A stretch of DNA of 64,000 bases from Candidatus Aminicenantota bacterium (GTDB lineage Bacteria > Acidobacteriota > Aminicenantia > Aminicenantales > Aminicenantaceae), in the NCBI GenBank assembly GCA_016927475.1, contig JAFGMO010000086.1, positions 1-64,000 on the forward strand, in the 5' to 3' direction. The position numbers and the translations under genes were made by a program. Position 1 is the first letter of the stretch, and every line of letters starts with the position of its first letter. Positions 53,986 through 62,742 of the stretch are shown in pieces. Under the pieces are notes generated by a model that was not told the origin of the DNA, made no database searches, and worked only from the letters and a program-made list of their open reading frames with translations.

Positions 53986-56322
53986 ATGATAAAGCATTAT
54001 CTCAAGACCGCTGTGCGGAATATTTTTCGTCACAAGGGACATTCCCTGATCAATATATTCGGTTTGGCCGTTGGGATGGCCGGGTGCCTTCTCATCCTGC
54101 TATGGGTAAAGGATGAGCTGAGCTATGACCGTTTTTTTGATCATGCCAAGAGTATGTTTCGAGTCGTCCAGACGCTGGAATATTCCGGCCGGACGGAATA
54201 TTCCGTCTCCACTCCCGGCGCCCTCGGCCCCGCGCTGAAGGAAAAATTTCCCGATGTCGTGGCTTCCAGCCGTTTTTTCAATACCGGCTGGTCCATCCAA
54301 TACGGGGAAAAAATTTTCAGCCCTTTGGGCTCGCTGGCCGATCCCGGCATGTTAATGATATTGTCTCTGAATTTTATAAAGGGCGGCCTTGAAGATGCCC
54401 TTGACGACCCCTTATCCGTTGCCCTCACTCAAGAGACGGCGGCTAAAATTTTTGGGGAGGAAGAACCGCTGGGCAAGGTCCTCAAAATTGACAATGCCGT
54501 TGACTGCACCGTCACGGGTGTGTTTGAAAAACTGCCACGCAACTCATCCTTTGAGTTCGACTATATTGTTCCTTTTTCGATCCTTAGGCACCGGGGTTTA
54601 AATATCGAAACCTGGAAGCAAAATCCCTTTTTAGAAACCTATGTTTTGCTTCGTGAGGGGGCTCAAGCAAAGGATTTTATCGGGAAAGCCGGTGGTTTTG
54701 TCCAAAAACATGATCCCAAGTCCACCTCCCGTCTTTTTCTGCAGCCGGTGACGGATATCCATCTCCATCGCCTGCATGGTGGAGGGCCTATTATATACAT
54801 ATACATTTTTTCATCGATCGCCGCCCTCATCCTGCTCATAGCCTGTATCAATTTTATGAATCTGTCCACAGCCAAAGCCGGCGGAAGGGCAAAAGAAATC
54901 GGTATGAGAAAAGTGGTGGGCGGACAAAGATGGGATGTCATCAAGCAGTTTTTCGGCGAATCTTTTTTGTTAACCTTTACGGCCCTCATCCTGGCCCTTT
55001 TGACCGTCGTTTTCCTGATGCCTGTTTTTAACCGCCTCTCCGGAAAAATGCTTACGGCGGAAGCCGTGTTCGACCTAAGTATTCTCAGCTTAATTTTAGG
55101 GATGACAATCCTCACCGGGTTACTTGCAGGAAGTTATCCCGCCCTTTATCTTTCCTCTTTTCGACCGGTTCAGGTTCTCAAAGGACGGCTGAAAGGGAAC
55201 GCGGGCAAGTCCTTTCGAAGGGTTCTGGTCATTGTCCAGTTCACACTGTCCATTATGCTCATTATCTGCACATCGGTTGTTTACAGACAGCTGGCTTTTG
55301 TTCAGAGCAAACCTTTGGGATTCAATAAGGAGCTTCTTCTTCATGCCCGAATGGCCAAAGGAAGTCCGGAATACGAACCGGTTCGAAATGAGCTGCTGCG
55401 TGATCCCCGGATCGTCGGCGTCACCGCCGTGGACAGTCCGCCTTCTTACCGCGGTGAATCCGTATCCGGCCTCACTTGGGAAGGGAAAACCTCGACGGAG
55501 GAAGGTAAAATGTCCCTCCGTAAGGTTGACTATGACTTTTTTAAAACATACGAGATGGAAATTTTTAAAGGCCGGGTTTTTTCCCGGCAAGTCTCTTCCG
55601 ACCGGACCAAGGCGGTTATCATCAACGAAGCGGCCGCCGGAGTTTTGGGTATGGAAAATCCGGTCGGGAAGTGGATCCGTTTCGACGGCCAGGACCTGAC
55701 GATTATCGGTGTGGTCAGAGATTTTCACTTTCGCTCCTTTTATGAAAAGATCGAACCCCTGCTTATTACCCTGCGTCCGAAGGAATGTCTGTATGTCGGT
55801 GTCAGGATAATGCCGGAAGATGTTCCGGGGGCGATTGCTCTGCTCGAGTCCCTTTGGAAACGGCTGGACCCGGGTTATGAGTTCGAGTACGAGTTTCTGG
55901 ACGACCGGATGGGGAGAATGTACCGTGCCGAACAGAGAATGAGCAAGCTCTTGAGCTATTTCACCGGTCTGGCGGTTATCATTTCCTGCCTGGGGCTCCT
56001 TGGATTGGCTTCATTTATAGCCGAAAAAAGAACGAAAGAGATCGGGATCCGGAAAGCTCTTGGTTCAACGATACCGGCGATTGTGGTGCTCCTTTCTAAG
56101 GATTTTGTCAAATGGGTTATGCTGGCTAATCTTTTTGCCTGGCCGGGGGCCTTTTTTGTGATGCGTTTTTGGCTCCAAAGGTTTTCCTACCGTGCCGGTA
56201 TGACTTTATGGCTTTTTGTTCTTTCAGCCATCTTGTCTCTGTCTGTCGCTTTGCTGACCGTTTTTTATCAAGCCTTGAAGGCGGCGGCCGCCAATCCGAT
56301 CGATGCGTTGCGCTATGAGTGA
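53986..56322 (+). CDS. ABC transporter permease (MacB/FtsX type)
   Basis: A 778-aa duplicated FtsX permease. ATG 53986 is preceded by AGGAAAGG, so an upstream in-frame ATG at 53941 is not needed; without it the N-terminus MIKHYLKTAVRNIFRHKGHSL matches the core start of the permease at 40622 in the 40403 gene. Helix groups are near residues 20-40, 275-395, 410-430 and 660-775, with INFMNLSTAKAGGRAKEIGMRKVVGG and IAEKRTKEIGIRKALGS marking each FtsX unit. It lacks the prefix domain and an adjacent PadR gene. Confidence 0.9.
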   Translation: MIKHYLKTAVRNIFRHKGHSLINIFGLAVGMAGCLLILLWVKDELSYDRFFDHAKSMFRVVQTLEYSGRTEYSVSTPGALGPALKEKFPDVVASSRFFNTGWSIQYGEKIFSPLGSLADPGMLMILSLNFIKGGLEDALDDPLSVALTQETAAKIFGEEEPLGKVLKIDNAVDCTVTGVFEKLPRNSSFEFDYIVPFSILRHRGLNIETWKQNPFLETYVLLREGAQAKDFIGKAGGFVQKHDPKSTSRLFLQPVTDIHLHRLHGGGPIIYIYIFSSIAALILLIACINFMNLSTAKAGGRAKEIGMRKVVGGQRWDVIKQFFGESFLLTFTALILALLTVVFLMPVFNRLSGKMLTAEAVFDLSILSLILGMTILTGLLAGSYPALYLSSFRPVQVLKGRLKGNAGKSFRRVLVIVQFTLSIMLIICTSVVYRQLAFVQSKPLGFNKELLLHARMAKGSPEYEPVRNELLRDPRIVGVTAVDSPPSYRGESVSGLTWEGKTSTEEGKMSLRKVDYDFFKTYEMEIFKGRVFSRQVSSDRTKAVIINEAAAGVLGMENPVGKWIRFDGQDLTIIGVVRDFHFRSFYEKIEPLLITLRPKECLYVGVRIMPEDVPGAIALLESLWKRLDPGYEFEYEFLDDRMGRMYRAEQRMSKLLSYFTGLAVIISCLGLLGLASFIAEKRTKEIGIRKALGSTIPAIVVLLSKDFVKWVMLANLFAWPGAFFVMRFWLQRFSYRAGMTLWLFVLSAILSLSVALLTVFYQALKAAAANPIDALRYE

Positions 56323-56523
56323 AGGAAATTAGGGTTACCCATTAGGATTTGCTGATATCGAAAATCGAAAATGGGATCGCACCATGCTATCTTGTTGATA
56401 ACAAATCATATCCTTGAGATTTAGGTGTGATTTTTCGGTTTGATCGGATCATTTTTCAACCAAGGTTCATCACAATAATAAGTATCTTTGCCCTGGCATT
56501 ATACTGATTCAGGAATCTTAAGT

Positions 56524-56557
56524 CGTCATTGCGAGGACGAAGGCCGAAGCAATCCCC
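56524..56557. repeat. Dispersed-repeat-like sequence
   Basis: CGTCATTGCGAGGACGAAGG continuing to CCGAAGCAATCCCC resembles the widespread intergenic repeat of the CATTGCGAG...GAAGCAATC form known from many bacterial genomes. Only one copy is in this window. The gap 56323-56617 has nothing else I can support. Confidence 0.4.
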
Positions 56558-56617
56558 TGCGCAGATGCGCGGTTTAGCGGATGATGTATGACGCCTTGAT
56601 TCATAAGGTCGCCATGT

Positions 56618-57118
56618 TCATGTGTTTTCTTTTTTTTTAGCCTCCCGGCTGTGATAAAGAAACGAGGCCGTAAGGGAGATAACGGCTCCAAATGTTATGA
56701 GCCAGGGTGCCCAAGGGAGAGGATTTTTCCACCTCCAAGCCTGAGGAAAAAAACCTGACTCTTCCCATTTCCAATAAATGGCCAAACCAACGACAACAAA
56801 AAAAGCAAATCGATATGCCTTCAGCCAGGCAAGTTTGATTCGTTCATCATTAACGGCAACAACCAAATATGAGTTTTTTTTTAGCTTATACCTGTATAAC
56901 CAATACCATATGATTGAAATGATTATAACAAGCAACCAGAAATATAATCCCAATTTAGGATAAATATAGTTCTTTTGCGTCCAATTAAACCCTCGGTTAA
57001 CATAAAGATGGAAAAAACGGGGAAACAGAAACAGAATAAATGATATACCGGTTCCGGTTAAAACAAATAGAAAAATATTCCTGCGGACTCTGTTCATCTT
57101 TTCTATTTTATCTTCCAT
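56618..57118 (-). CDS. Four-helix membrane protein paired with XRE regulator
   Basis: A 166-aa protein with four hydrophobic segments (about 15-33, 53-75, 102-118, 139-155). Blocks IEKMNRVRRNIFLFVL and WLKAYRFAFF are shared with the interrupted paralogue at 57355-57846. The family is unknown to me; small membrane proteins next to XRE regulators often modulate the regulator or act as immunity-like partners. It starts 1 base after the XRE stop. Confidence 0.75.
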   Translation of the reverse strand: MEDKIEKMNRVRRNIFLFVLTGTGISFILFLFPRFFHLYVNRGFNWTQKNYIYPKLGLYFWLLVIIISIIWYWLYRYKLKKNSYLVVAVNDERIKLAWLKAYRFAFFVVVGLAIYWKWEESGFFPQAWRWKNPLPWAPWLITFGAVISLTASFLYHSREAKKKENT

Positions 57119-57119
57119 C

Positions 57120-57362
57120 TCACCCTCCTTTTGTCTCTTTATCCATATGATTTTCTGTATCTAAGTAAAACACTTCTTCAAAAGGCACATCAAATACCCG
57201 GGCGATTTTTAGAGCAAGAACGGTTGAAGGAACCCAACGGCCCCGCTCAACCAGGTTTATGGTCGTCCGCGTGACGCCAACTAATAGAGAGAGTTGTTCT
57301 TGAGTTAAGTTGTTTTTTGCCCTATGAACCTTTATGGTATTTTTTAAGATATTTTTACTCAT
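57120..57362 (-). CDS. XRE-family HTH regulator
   Basis: An 80-aa protein with the lambda-Cro helix-turn-helix: IKVHRAKNNLTQEQLSLLVG, VTRTTINLVERGRWVPSTV and ALKIARVFDVPFEEVF. A short acidic tail (YLDTENHMDKETKGG) follows. It overlaps the upstream membrane-protein frame by 8 bases. Together with the inverted repeat at 57912-57926 it suggests autoregulation of the three-gene unit. Confidence 0.92.
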   Translation of the reverse strand: MSKNILKNTIKVHRAKNNLTQEQLSLLVGVTRTTINLVERGRWVPSTVLALKIARVFDVPFEEVFYLDTENHMDKETKGG

Positions 57363-57846
57363 TTTTAGCTTCCCGGTTGAAATAGAGGAACGATCCGACC
57401 CATGTGATTATGGCTACCCACAATACTGTAAAGGGCCCATTTGGGATGGTAATTTTTAGTGTAAATAATTCATGAGAAAAAAAAGAATCGAACCATTTAT
57501 AAATGATGGCCATACCAACGGTGGGGAAGAATGCGAACCGGTAAGCCTTAAGCCAGTTCATTTTAATTCATTCATCGTAAACAGCCCATTTCACATGTGG
57601 ATTTTTTTTGAGCTTCACTTTGTACATCCAGAATTGTGTCAAAAAAAATATGCTTGTTAGAAACCATAAGATAACAGCAACATCAAAAAACCGATTGCTC
57701 AACTTGAAAATGAACCTAGGTGCATTATGAAAGATTGAATAAAGAGAAGGATAGATAAGGAAACAGAAGGCAATAGATGTCCCAATCAAAACGACAAAAA
57801 GGAATTTTTTTCGTATACGATTCATCTTTTCTATGGGGCCTCCCAT
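57355..57846 (-). pseudogene. Paralogous four-helix membrane protein interrupted by TGA
   Basis: A 163-codon frame related along its whole length to the protein at 56618-57118. After 92 residues (ending WAVYDE) there is TGA at 57568-57570, then the same frame continues IKMNWLKAYRFAFF. The intact paralogue reads AVNDERIKLAWLKAYRFAFF, so TGA stands where CGA (Arg) is expected, a single C-to-T change. The second half could be translated from ATG 57561. Strong GGAGG before ATG 57846. Either a young pseudogene or two separately translated halves. Confidence 0.7.
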
Positions 57847-57899
57847 CAGAACCTCCTTGAATGATTAATGCTGATTAATGTCAATTTTACTTAATATAA

Positions 57900-57926
57900 A
57901 TTATAGTATACTTAACATTTTGTTAA
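57900..57926 (-). promoter_or_regulatory. Promoter with TTAACA-TTT-TGTTAA operator
   Basis: A perfect -10 TATAAT lies at 57905-57900 on the minus strand. Upstream, a perfect 15-bp palindrome (57912-57926) covers the -35 region (TTAACA, 15-base spacing). It is a natural operator for the XRE regulator two genes downstream. Confidence 0.55.
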
Positions 57927-58094
57927 GGAGAATATAATTTCATTTCGTTATTTTTTTGGATGCAATCGTCTTATCTGATTATTTCATCGTATGAATTTTT
58001 TATTAGCAGCCACACCCATGAACAATGAAAATGATTCGCCTTTATTTTTTAGGTGATGATGAAGGTTAATGAGATCGGCATTTAAAGATATTTC

Positions 58095-58188
58095 TGTCAT
58101 ACTCAGGCTTGTCCTGAGTATCCAATTCTCGATATGATAATTATCGTCAATCATCCTGGATCACCCGGATAAACCGGGTGATGACTGT
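58095..58188. repeat. Dispersed palindromic repeat, copy 2
   Basis: Two stem-loops: ACTCAGGCTTGTCCTGAGT at the left and CACCCGGATAAACCGGGTG at the right. Ends match the copy at 19407-19481. The rest of 57847-58318 is AT-rich with no supported gene apart from the promoter above. Confidence 0.55.
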
Positions 58189-58318
58189 TGTTATTTTCTA
58201 GGGAATAATACAGGATACAATTATGGGGAATATCTTTTCTGCGACAATGATTACGATGTCTTTCGGGCCGCAGCGGGGGACATTGTTAAGTGAAGCCGGA
58301 GAATAGTGGGAGGGATGA

Positions 58319-58978
58319 ATGATACAAGATGGCCATAAGCGTTTGGTGTTGATATTGACATTTTTTTTCCTCTTAATCTTTCCCTTTTTGGGAGAAGGAT
58401 TTCTTAAAACCGAAAACAATTCTCCAGTAAGCATGACGTCGGATAAGGAAAGCAATCCTGATAACATAGCGTCAAAAATACTGGCGCGCCATCCCGGGAC
58501 GAAAGCCTTGGCTTTGGCCGTTCCGGCTTTTTTTCGCGAACAGATGTCCCGGGAACGGAATGCCGCCGGTTCACACGTATGCACGATCGGTGATTATGCC
58601 CGTTTTCTTAAAGCCGTGATTGCCGGTGACGGATTGAGTGAAAAAATTCACTCGGAAATGCTTCATCCATATGTAAAGATGACGGCCGGAGCCCTTTTCG
58701 GACCTCAAGCCGATGAACCGGGCCGATGGGTTGAAGGCGGGGAGCCTTACTGGTGTCTGGGATGGATTTATTTTCGGAGTTTGTTGGGCGAGAGCTATTT
58801 TCATGTTGGTGCTGAGGAGGGCTTTGAGAATTTTGCCGTGTTTTTTCCGAAGCGGCAAGCGGGGCTTGTCGTTTTTGCCAGCGGCCCCTCACCTTCCGGA
58901 GCGGCCGGCGATGCTGTTAAGATTTTTTTTGGCGATACGGGGATACCCTTTGCCTGGATGGGCTATCAAGCGCCATAG
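58319..58978 (+). CDS. Truncated beta-lactamase-fold (class C-like) protein
   Basis: A 219-aa protein with an N-terminal signal helix (9-27). From about residue 88 it matches the C-terminal part of serine beta-lactamase-like proteins: GSHVCTIGDYARFLKAV, YWCLGWIYF, and the third active-site box YFHVGAEEGF (HxG), then GLVVFAS. The SxxK nucleophile and YxN boxes are absent because the first two thirds of the domain are missing. It may be a remnant given a new signal sequence, or a non-catalytic binding protein. Confidence 0.6.
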   Translation: MIQDGHKRLVLILTFFFLLIFPFLGEGFLKTENNSPVSMTSDKESNPDNIASKILARHPGTKALALAVPAFFREQMSRERNAAGSHVCTIGDYARFLKAVIAGDGLSEKIHSEMLHPYVKMTAGALFGPQADEPGRWVEGGEPYWCLGWIYFRSLLGESYFHVGAEEGFENFAVFFPKRQAGLVVFASGPSPSGAAGDAVKIFFGDTGIPFAWMGYQAP

Positions 58979-59058
58979 GGAGCATTCGTAATAAAAAGCT
59001 GTTCAAAATAAAAGGGAAGGGAAAATAAAGCCCTAAAGAAGTAAACACAAACTCCTTT

Positions 59059-60003
59059 TTATTGTTTTCCGCTGTGTGTTTTCAGATGTTCCATAGAGCC
59101 GTAGAGCCGGTTGAGTTTTTTGAATTCTTCCTTGCTGAAAAAAAGGCACTTCCCCTCGCCGAAAGCCTTGGCCGTTTCGATCACGAAGCGCGCCGCGGCT
59201 TCGATGTCTTCAAGCTGGACGGCGCCCGTAGCGCACCCGGGAACGGGAACTTCGGAAGTAACGGCCACGCCCACTACCGGAGCTCCCGTTGCTGTGGCCG
59301 GCTGCATGATGCTGTTGATGTGAAAAATATCATTGCCGTAAGGGGTGATGTCCTGGGTGGTTATGGGCAGAACAACCGGAAGCCTTCCGGTGACGGCCTG
59401 CATGATATCCAGAAGGTCCTCGCTCACCCTTAGGATGTATCCGTCCTTGACCGTCGGCGATAAAGCGAAGCCGCGGTGATTGATGATGCGGTTTCCCCTG
59501 GTTGTGTCGATGGATAGGATAGCGTCCATCCGTTCATCGACCAGATATTTGTTCATGGCGGGAATCGAAACCGGCGATCCCATGAAGGGAACGGGTTCGT
59601 GAGGAATAACCGGGGCGTCCGGACAAATATGGGTCGTGATCAAAACATCCCCTTGAAGGTGGTCTCCTTTTTTTCGCATGTCCGCGATCTTGCAGGCTGA
59701 GGACAGGGCGGTGACGGCGCCGTCTGCGTCGGAGACAAGACCGGTTTTATGGGGCCGGGCGCCAATGCCTCCAAGCTGCCCGATGATCCCCAGAGTCGGG
59801 GCCTCTCCCCCGTTTTTTCGGCCCGATATTCCGCCGATATGGATTTTTATAAAAAGGGTTTTCCCCTTTTTTTCTTCTGCGGGCTGGAGAATCATTTCCT
59901 TTTCGTTTATGCCCCATCCCATAAAAAAATCCTTGAGCATATTCTTGGGGATATTCGGGGAATCCAACAGATCGCATACGTCGATGACCTGCTTCATGAT
60001 CAT
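59059..60003 (-). CDS. DUF1177 family protein
   Basis: A 314-aa soluble protein of the DUF1177 family: IDVCDLLDSPNIPKNMLKDFF at the start, LGIIGQLGGIGARPHKTGLVSDADGA, TTHICPDAPVIPHEPVPFMGSPV and LPITTQDITPYGNDIFHIN. Its function is not established; the His and Asp content of the TTHICPDAP and SDADGA blocks would suit a metal-dependent hydrolase. It overlaps the NCS1 permease stop by 4 bases, which ties it to import of a purine, pyrimidine, hydantoin or related compound. Confidence 0.85.
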   Translation of the reverse strand: MIMKQVIDVCDLLDSPNIPKNMLKDFFMGWGINEKEMILQPAEEKKGKTLFIKIHIGGISGRKNGGEAPTLGIIGQLGGIGARPHKTGLVSDADGAVTALSSACKIADMRKKGDHLQGDVLITTHICPDAPVIPHEPVPFMGSPVSIPAMNKYLVDERMDAILSIDTTRGNRIINHRGFALSPTVKDGYILRVSEDLLDIMQAVTGRLPVVLPITTQDITPYGNDIFHINSIMQPATATGAPVVGVAVTSEVPVPGCATGAVQLEDIEAAARFVIETAKAFGEGKCLFFSKEEFKKLNRLYGSMEHLKTHSGKQ

Positions 60004-61313
60004 GATTCCTCCTTGTCCGGAAAGATTTTTTGTATCAAATAATAAAGGCCGATGGAAGTGATGATGCCGTTAAAGGCGAACACGGAAAAAGGGAAAACCT
60101 TTATGGTGAAGGGATGCCCGGAAGTTGTCCATCCGACAACAAAGGACACGGCATAGGCACCAAGCGCTTTGATGTTCACCAGAGGTATTTTTCGTTTGGT
60201 CAGGTCGGCCTTTTTCAGTCTTTTCAAAAGATAAAAATCGCAGAGGAAAATACCTCCGATGGGGCCGATGCTTACGGTCAGGATAACGAGAAAAAGCTCG
60301 AGCCTTTCCAGAATACCCAGAGCGGCCAGAACAGAGGCGGCAAGGCCGGCGGCGATGGTCATCTTCCATCTTTTGATGCGGAAGATGTTATTCAGCGCCA
60401 GCACCGATGAGTAAAGGTTGCTGTCGTTTGTTGTCCACTGGGCGAAAAGAAGGACGATAAATCCGGCGATTCCCAGACCGAGATAGCGGCCGTCGATAAC
60501 CAGTTCCGGAAGGCTCTCGTGGTAGAGGCCGGTGTTCATGGCCAGGACCGACCCGACGATATGCAAAAAAGCGCTGGCGGTCATGGCGATGGTGGCGGCC
60601 AGGAAGATATCCTTAAAGCGCGGCCTGGCGTAGCGGAAGATGTCCGCGCTTGTCGTTGCTCCGACGATGAAACCGCCGGCTACGATGGAAGCGGCGGCGC
60701 CGATGGTGACGGGATAAGGATCGGGCTGGTGGCTGAGGGCCAGCGCCGTCAGTTTTTCAGGCGGGAGAAAGTGAAAGCCCATTTTAATCATACCGAAGAG
60801 AAAAACGGCGATCATGAAGGGGGAGGCGATCCAGCTCAGGGTGCTCAGTCCCCGTATACCGAAAATCGCGGGGATCATCATCAGCACCCCGCAGATAAAG
60901 GCAAAAAGAGGCAGGTGGAAATCCGTTTTGAAGGTGAACTGGACGGTTCTGGCGAAAAAGGCGGCCTGAACACCGAACCAGCCGATAAGGGAAAGGGCAA
61001 TGGATAAGGAGATAATGACGGCTCCGGCCCGTCCGAAAGAATGGTTGGCGATAAGCGGGGTGGAAAATCCGGTTTTGGCGCCGATGTATCCCGTAAATCC
61101 CATCATGACAATAAGGATCACTTCACCGAGAATGTAGCAGAGGATAACGTGGGAGATTTTGCCCAGTCCCAGTCCGACTATCATCCCCCGGAAGATGGCG
61201 GACATGACGACGGCGATGCCGATCCATATTACGGCCAGGTCAAACCAGGCCCGGCGTTTGTGCTGGGGAACGCTCTCCAGGGAAAAATCTTCCAATGTCT
61301 GGGAGGTTTTCAT
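60000..61313 (-). CDS. NCS1-family nucleobase/allantoin-type permease (CodB-like)
   Basis: A 437-aa transporter with about 12 helices. Family signs: the N-terminal LESVPQHKRRAWFDLAVIWIG, GFTGYIGAKTGFSTPLIANHSFGRAG, LIGWFGVQAAFFA and NLYSSVLALNNI. It resembles cytosine permease CodB in length and motifs. Substrate cannot be set from sequence; the coupled DUF1177 gene probably acts on what it imports. Confidence 0.9.
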   Translation of the reverse strand: MKTSQTLEDFSLESVPQHKRRAWFDLAVIWIGIAVVMSAIFRGMIVGLGLGKISHVILCYILGEVILIVMMGFTGYIGAKTGFSTPLIANHSFGRAGAVIISLSIALSLIGWFGVQAAFFARTVQFTFKTDFHLPLFAFICGVLMMIPAIFGIRGLSTLSWIASPFMIAVFLFGMIKMGFHFLPPEKLTALALSHQPDPYPVTIGAAASIVAGGFIVGATTSADIFRYARPRFKDIFLAATIAMTASAFLHIVGSVLAMNTGLYHESLPELVIDGRYLGLGIAGFIVLLFAQWTTNDSNLYSSVLALNNIFRIKRWKMTIAAGLAASVLAALGILERLELFLVILTVSIGPIGGIFLCDFYLLKRLKKADLTKRKIPLVNIKALGAYAVSFVVGWTTSGHPFTIKVFPFSVFAFNGIITSIGLYYLIQKIFPDKEES

Positions 61314-61504
61314 ATCTGTTTGGTTTTTTTAGCATATTCATTGTCTGCCATGCTGTCAATTTTTTTGTGCCTCGGCTATTAGACATGGTTGTTTTAAATA
61401 TAATTCTGATAAAAGAAAGGCTGTTTTTTCACTTTGACTCTCTTATGACGGGGAAAAAGATAGATGCGGTACAGGAACCATGATCCGGTACGTTTTGGAG
61501 TTTA

Positions 61505-62104
61505 TTAAAGAAAAAGAATATAGGTCAGCGCGCCGCCGAGAACCGTGCCGTTCGCCCTGTCTTTGGCGAAAAGGGGAACATAAAACAGTTTCAGCCCGAG
61601 CATGCTGCGCGTTTTTTCGTTTCGCAAAAAGGCCAGACCGAATTTCCAGCTTATAAAGGGCCCGGCGGCGAAAAATGATTCTCCCCTGTTATCGAGGTCC
61701 GATTTATAATCCGGCCCGTAGTGGAGACTTACGCCCAGGCCGGGGCCGGTGATAAAAGCCCGTCTTTCGTTCCATTTTTTCCTGAATTCAAGGGTAAATT
61801 CCGGTTCGAACTGCAGCATGTCGAATCTGACGCCGAAAAGGATGGGACGCATGACGGGAAGGTTAAAAGTGAGGGAATATTTAGATGATAGGGAATATTT
61901 GGTGACCAACATGATGTCGGCGATCGGGCCTCCTTTAACGCCGGCCGCGCTGCCCACACACATTCTGAGATTGTCATACCTTCCGCCGGCCATAAAAAGA
62001 ACGCCGAAGGAAAGATCTCCTTTTTTAGGGGATTCTGCCGAGGCTGCGGTGGTCAAAAAAATAAAAATTCCGATTATGGCTGCGCTTCTTTTCATGATAG
62101 ACAC
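61505..62104 (-). CDS. Exported beta-barrel-like protein
   Basis: A 199-aa protein with a signal peptide (cleavage likely after AASA near 23). The rest alternates polar and aromatic residues in about eight strands (YSLTFNLPVMRPILFGVRF, PEFTLEFRKKW, GLGVSLHYGPDY, FISWKFGLAFL, LGLKLFYVPLF) and ends in a hydrophobic strand LTYILFL, as outer-membrane barrels do. No family is recognised. Monocistronic. Confidence 0.65.
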   Translation of the reverse strand: MSIMKRSAAIIGIFIFLTTAASAESPKKGDLSFGVLFMAGGRYDNLRMCVGSAAGVKGGPIADIMLVTKYSLSSKYSLTFNLPVMRPILFGVRFDMLQFEPEFTLEFRKKWNERRAFITGPGLGVSLHYGPDYKSDLDNRGESFFAAGPFISWKFGLAFLRNEKTRSMLGLKLFYVPLFAKDRANGTVLGGALTYILFL

Positions 62105-62238
62105 CTTTTCCTTTTAAAGGTTTATTGCATTTTAAAATATTATTTATAAGTATTCTAATTTTCTAATATTATAATGAAAATGTCAAGTGATACAGAGGGT
62201 AATGTTGGAAATCAATGACATTGCTTCGCGTGCTCAAA

Positions 62239-62583
62239 CTATTTTAAATCGACACGGTCGCCGTGGCTTTTGGGGGAAGAAATCACCAGGAATTCAAGGA
62301 GGTCCGGGCCTTCATTTCGCAGTTGGTGAGCTTTCCCGGCCGGAACATACAGTCCTTCCCGAGGTCTCAGCGTGTGAACGATTCCTTCCACTTCCAAAGT
62401 GGCTTCCCCTGACAAGCAGAAAAAATATTGATTGGAACGCCGGTGGAAATGTTTGACTTCTTGTTTTCCCGAAGGAACTTTCTCCTGAATGACGCTCATG
62501 TTTTCGGTTTTTACCAGGTGCCAGCCGTCGCAGCCGTCACCCCAGGTGTAATGTTCCGCAATTATTTTTGATGATTTCATCAT
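62239..62583 (-). CDS. Cupin-domain protein
   Basis: A 114-aa small cupin. Motif 1 is KHFHRRSNQYFFCLSGEATLE (two His, Gln where Glu is usual) and motif 2 is PREGLYVPAGKAHQLRN. Likely binds a metal ion; reaction unknown. Begins ATGATG at 62583. Confidence 0.88.
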   Translation of the reverse strand: MMKSSKIIAEHYTWGDGCDGWHLVKTENMSVIQEKVPSGKQEVKHFHRRSNQYFFCLSGEATLEVEGIVHTLRPREGLYVPAGKAHQLRNEGPDLLEFLVISSPKSHGDRVDLK

Positions 62584-62701
62584 CCTAGTATATCATCATT
62601 AAGAGAAATCTAAAGAGTGCAAATCAGCGCAGTTTATAAAGAACCTTTTTATCGACGAAGCGTATAATTGATATCAGGCAATAAAGAAGGCAATAAAAAA
62701 T

Positions 62702-62721
62702 AAACCTGCATTACCATGCAG
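62702..62721. repeat. Short palindrome resembling the TTAACCTGCATTAT repeat
   Basis: AAACCTGCATTA continues into CTGCAT-TACC-ATGCAG, a 6-bp stem. It shares the AACCTGCATTA core with 19103 and 21545 and may be a solo end of that element family. Confidence 0.35.
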
Positions 62722-62742
62722 ACAACATGATGGAGGGAATTC

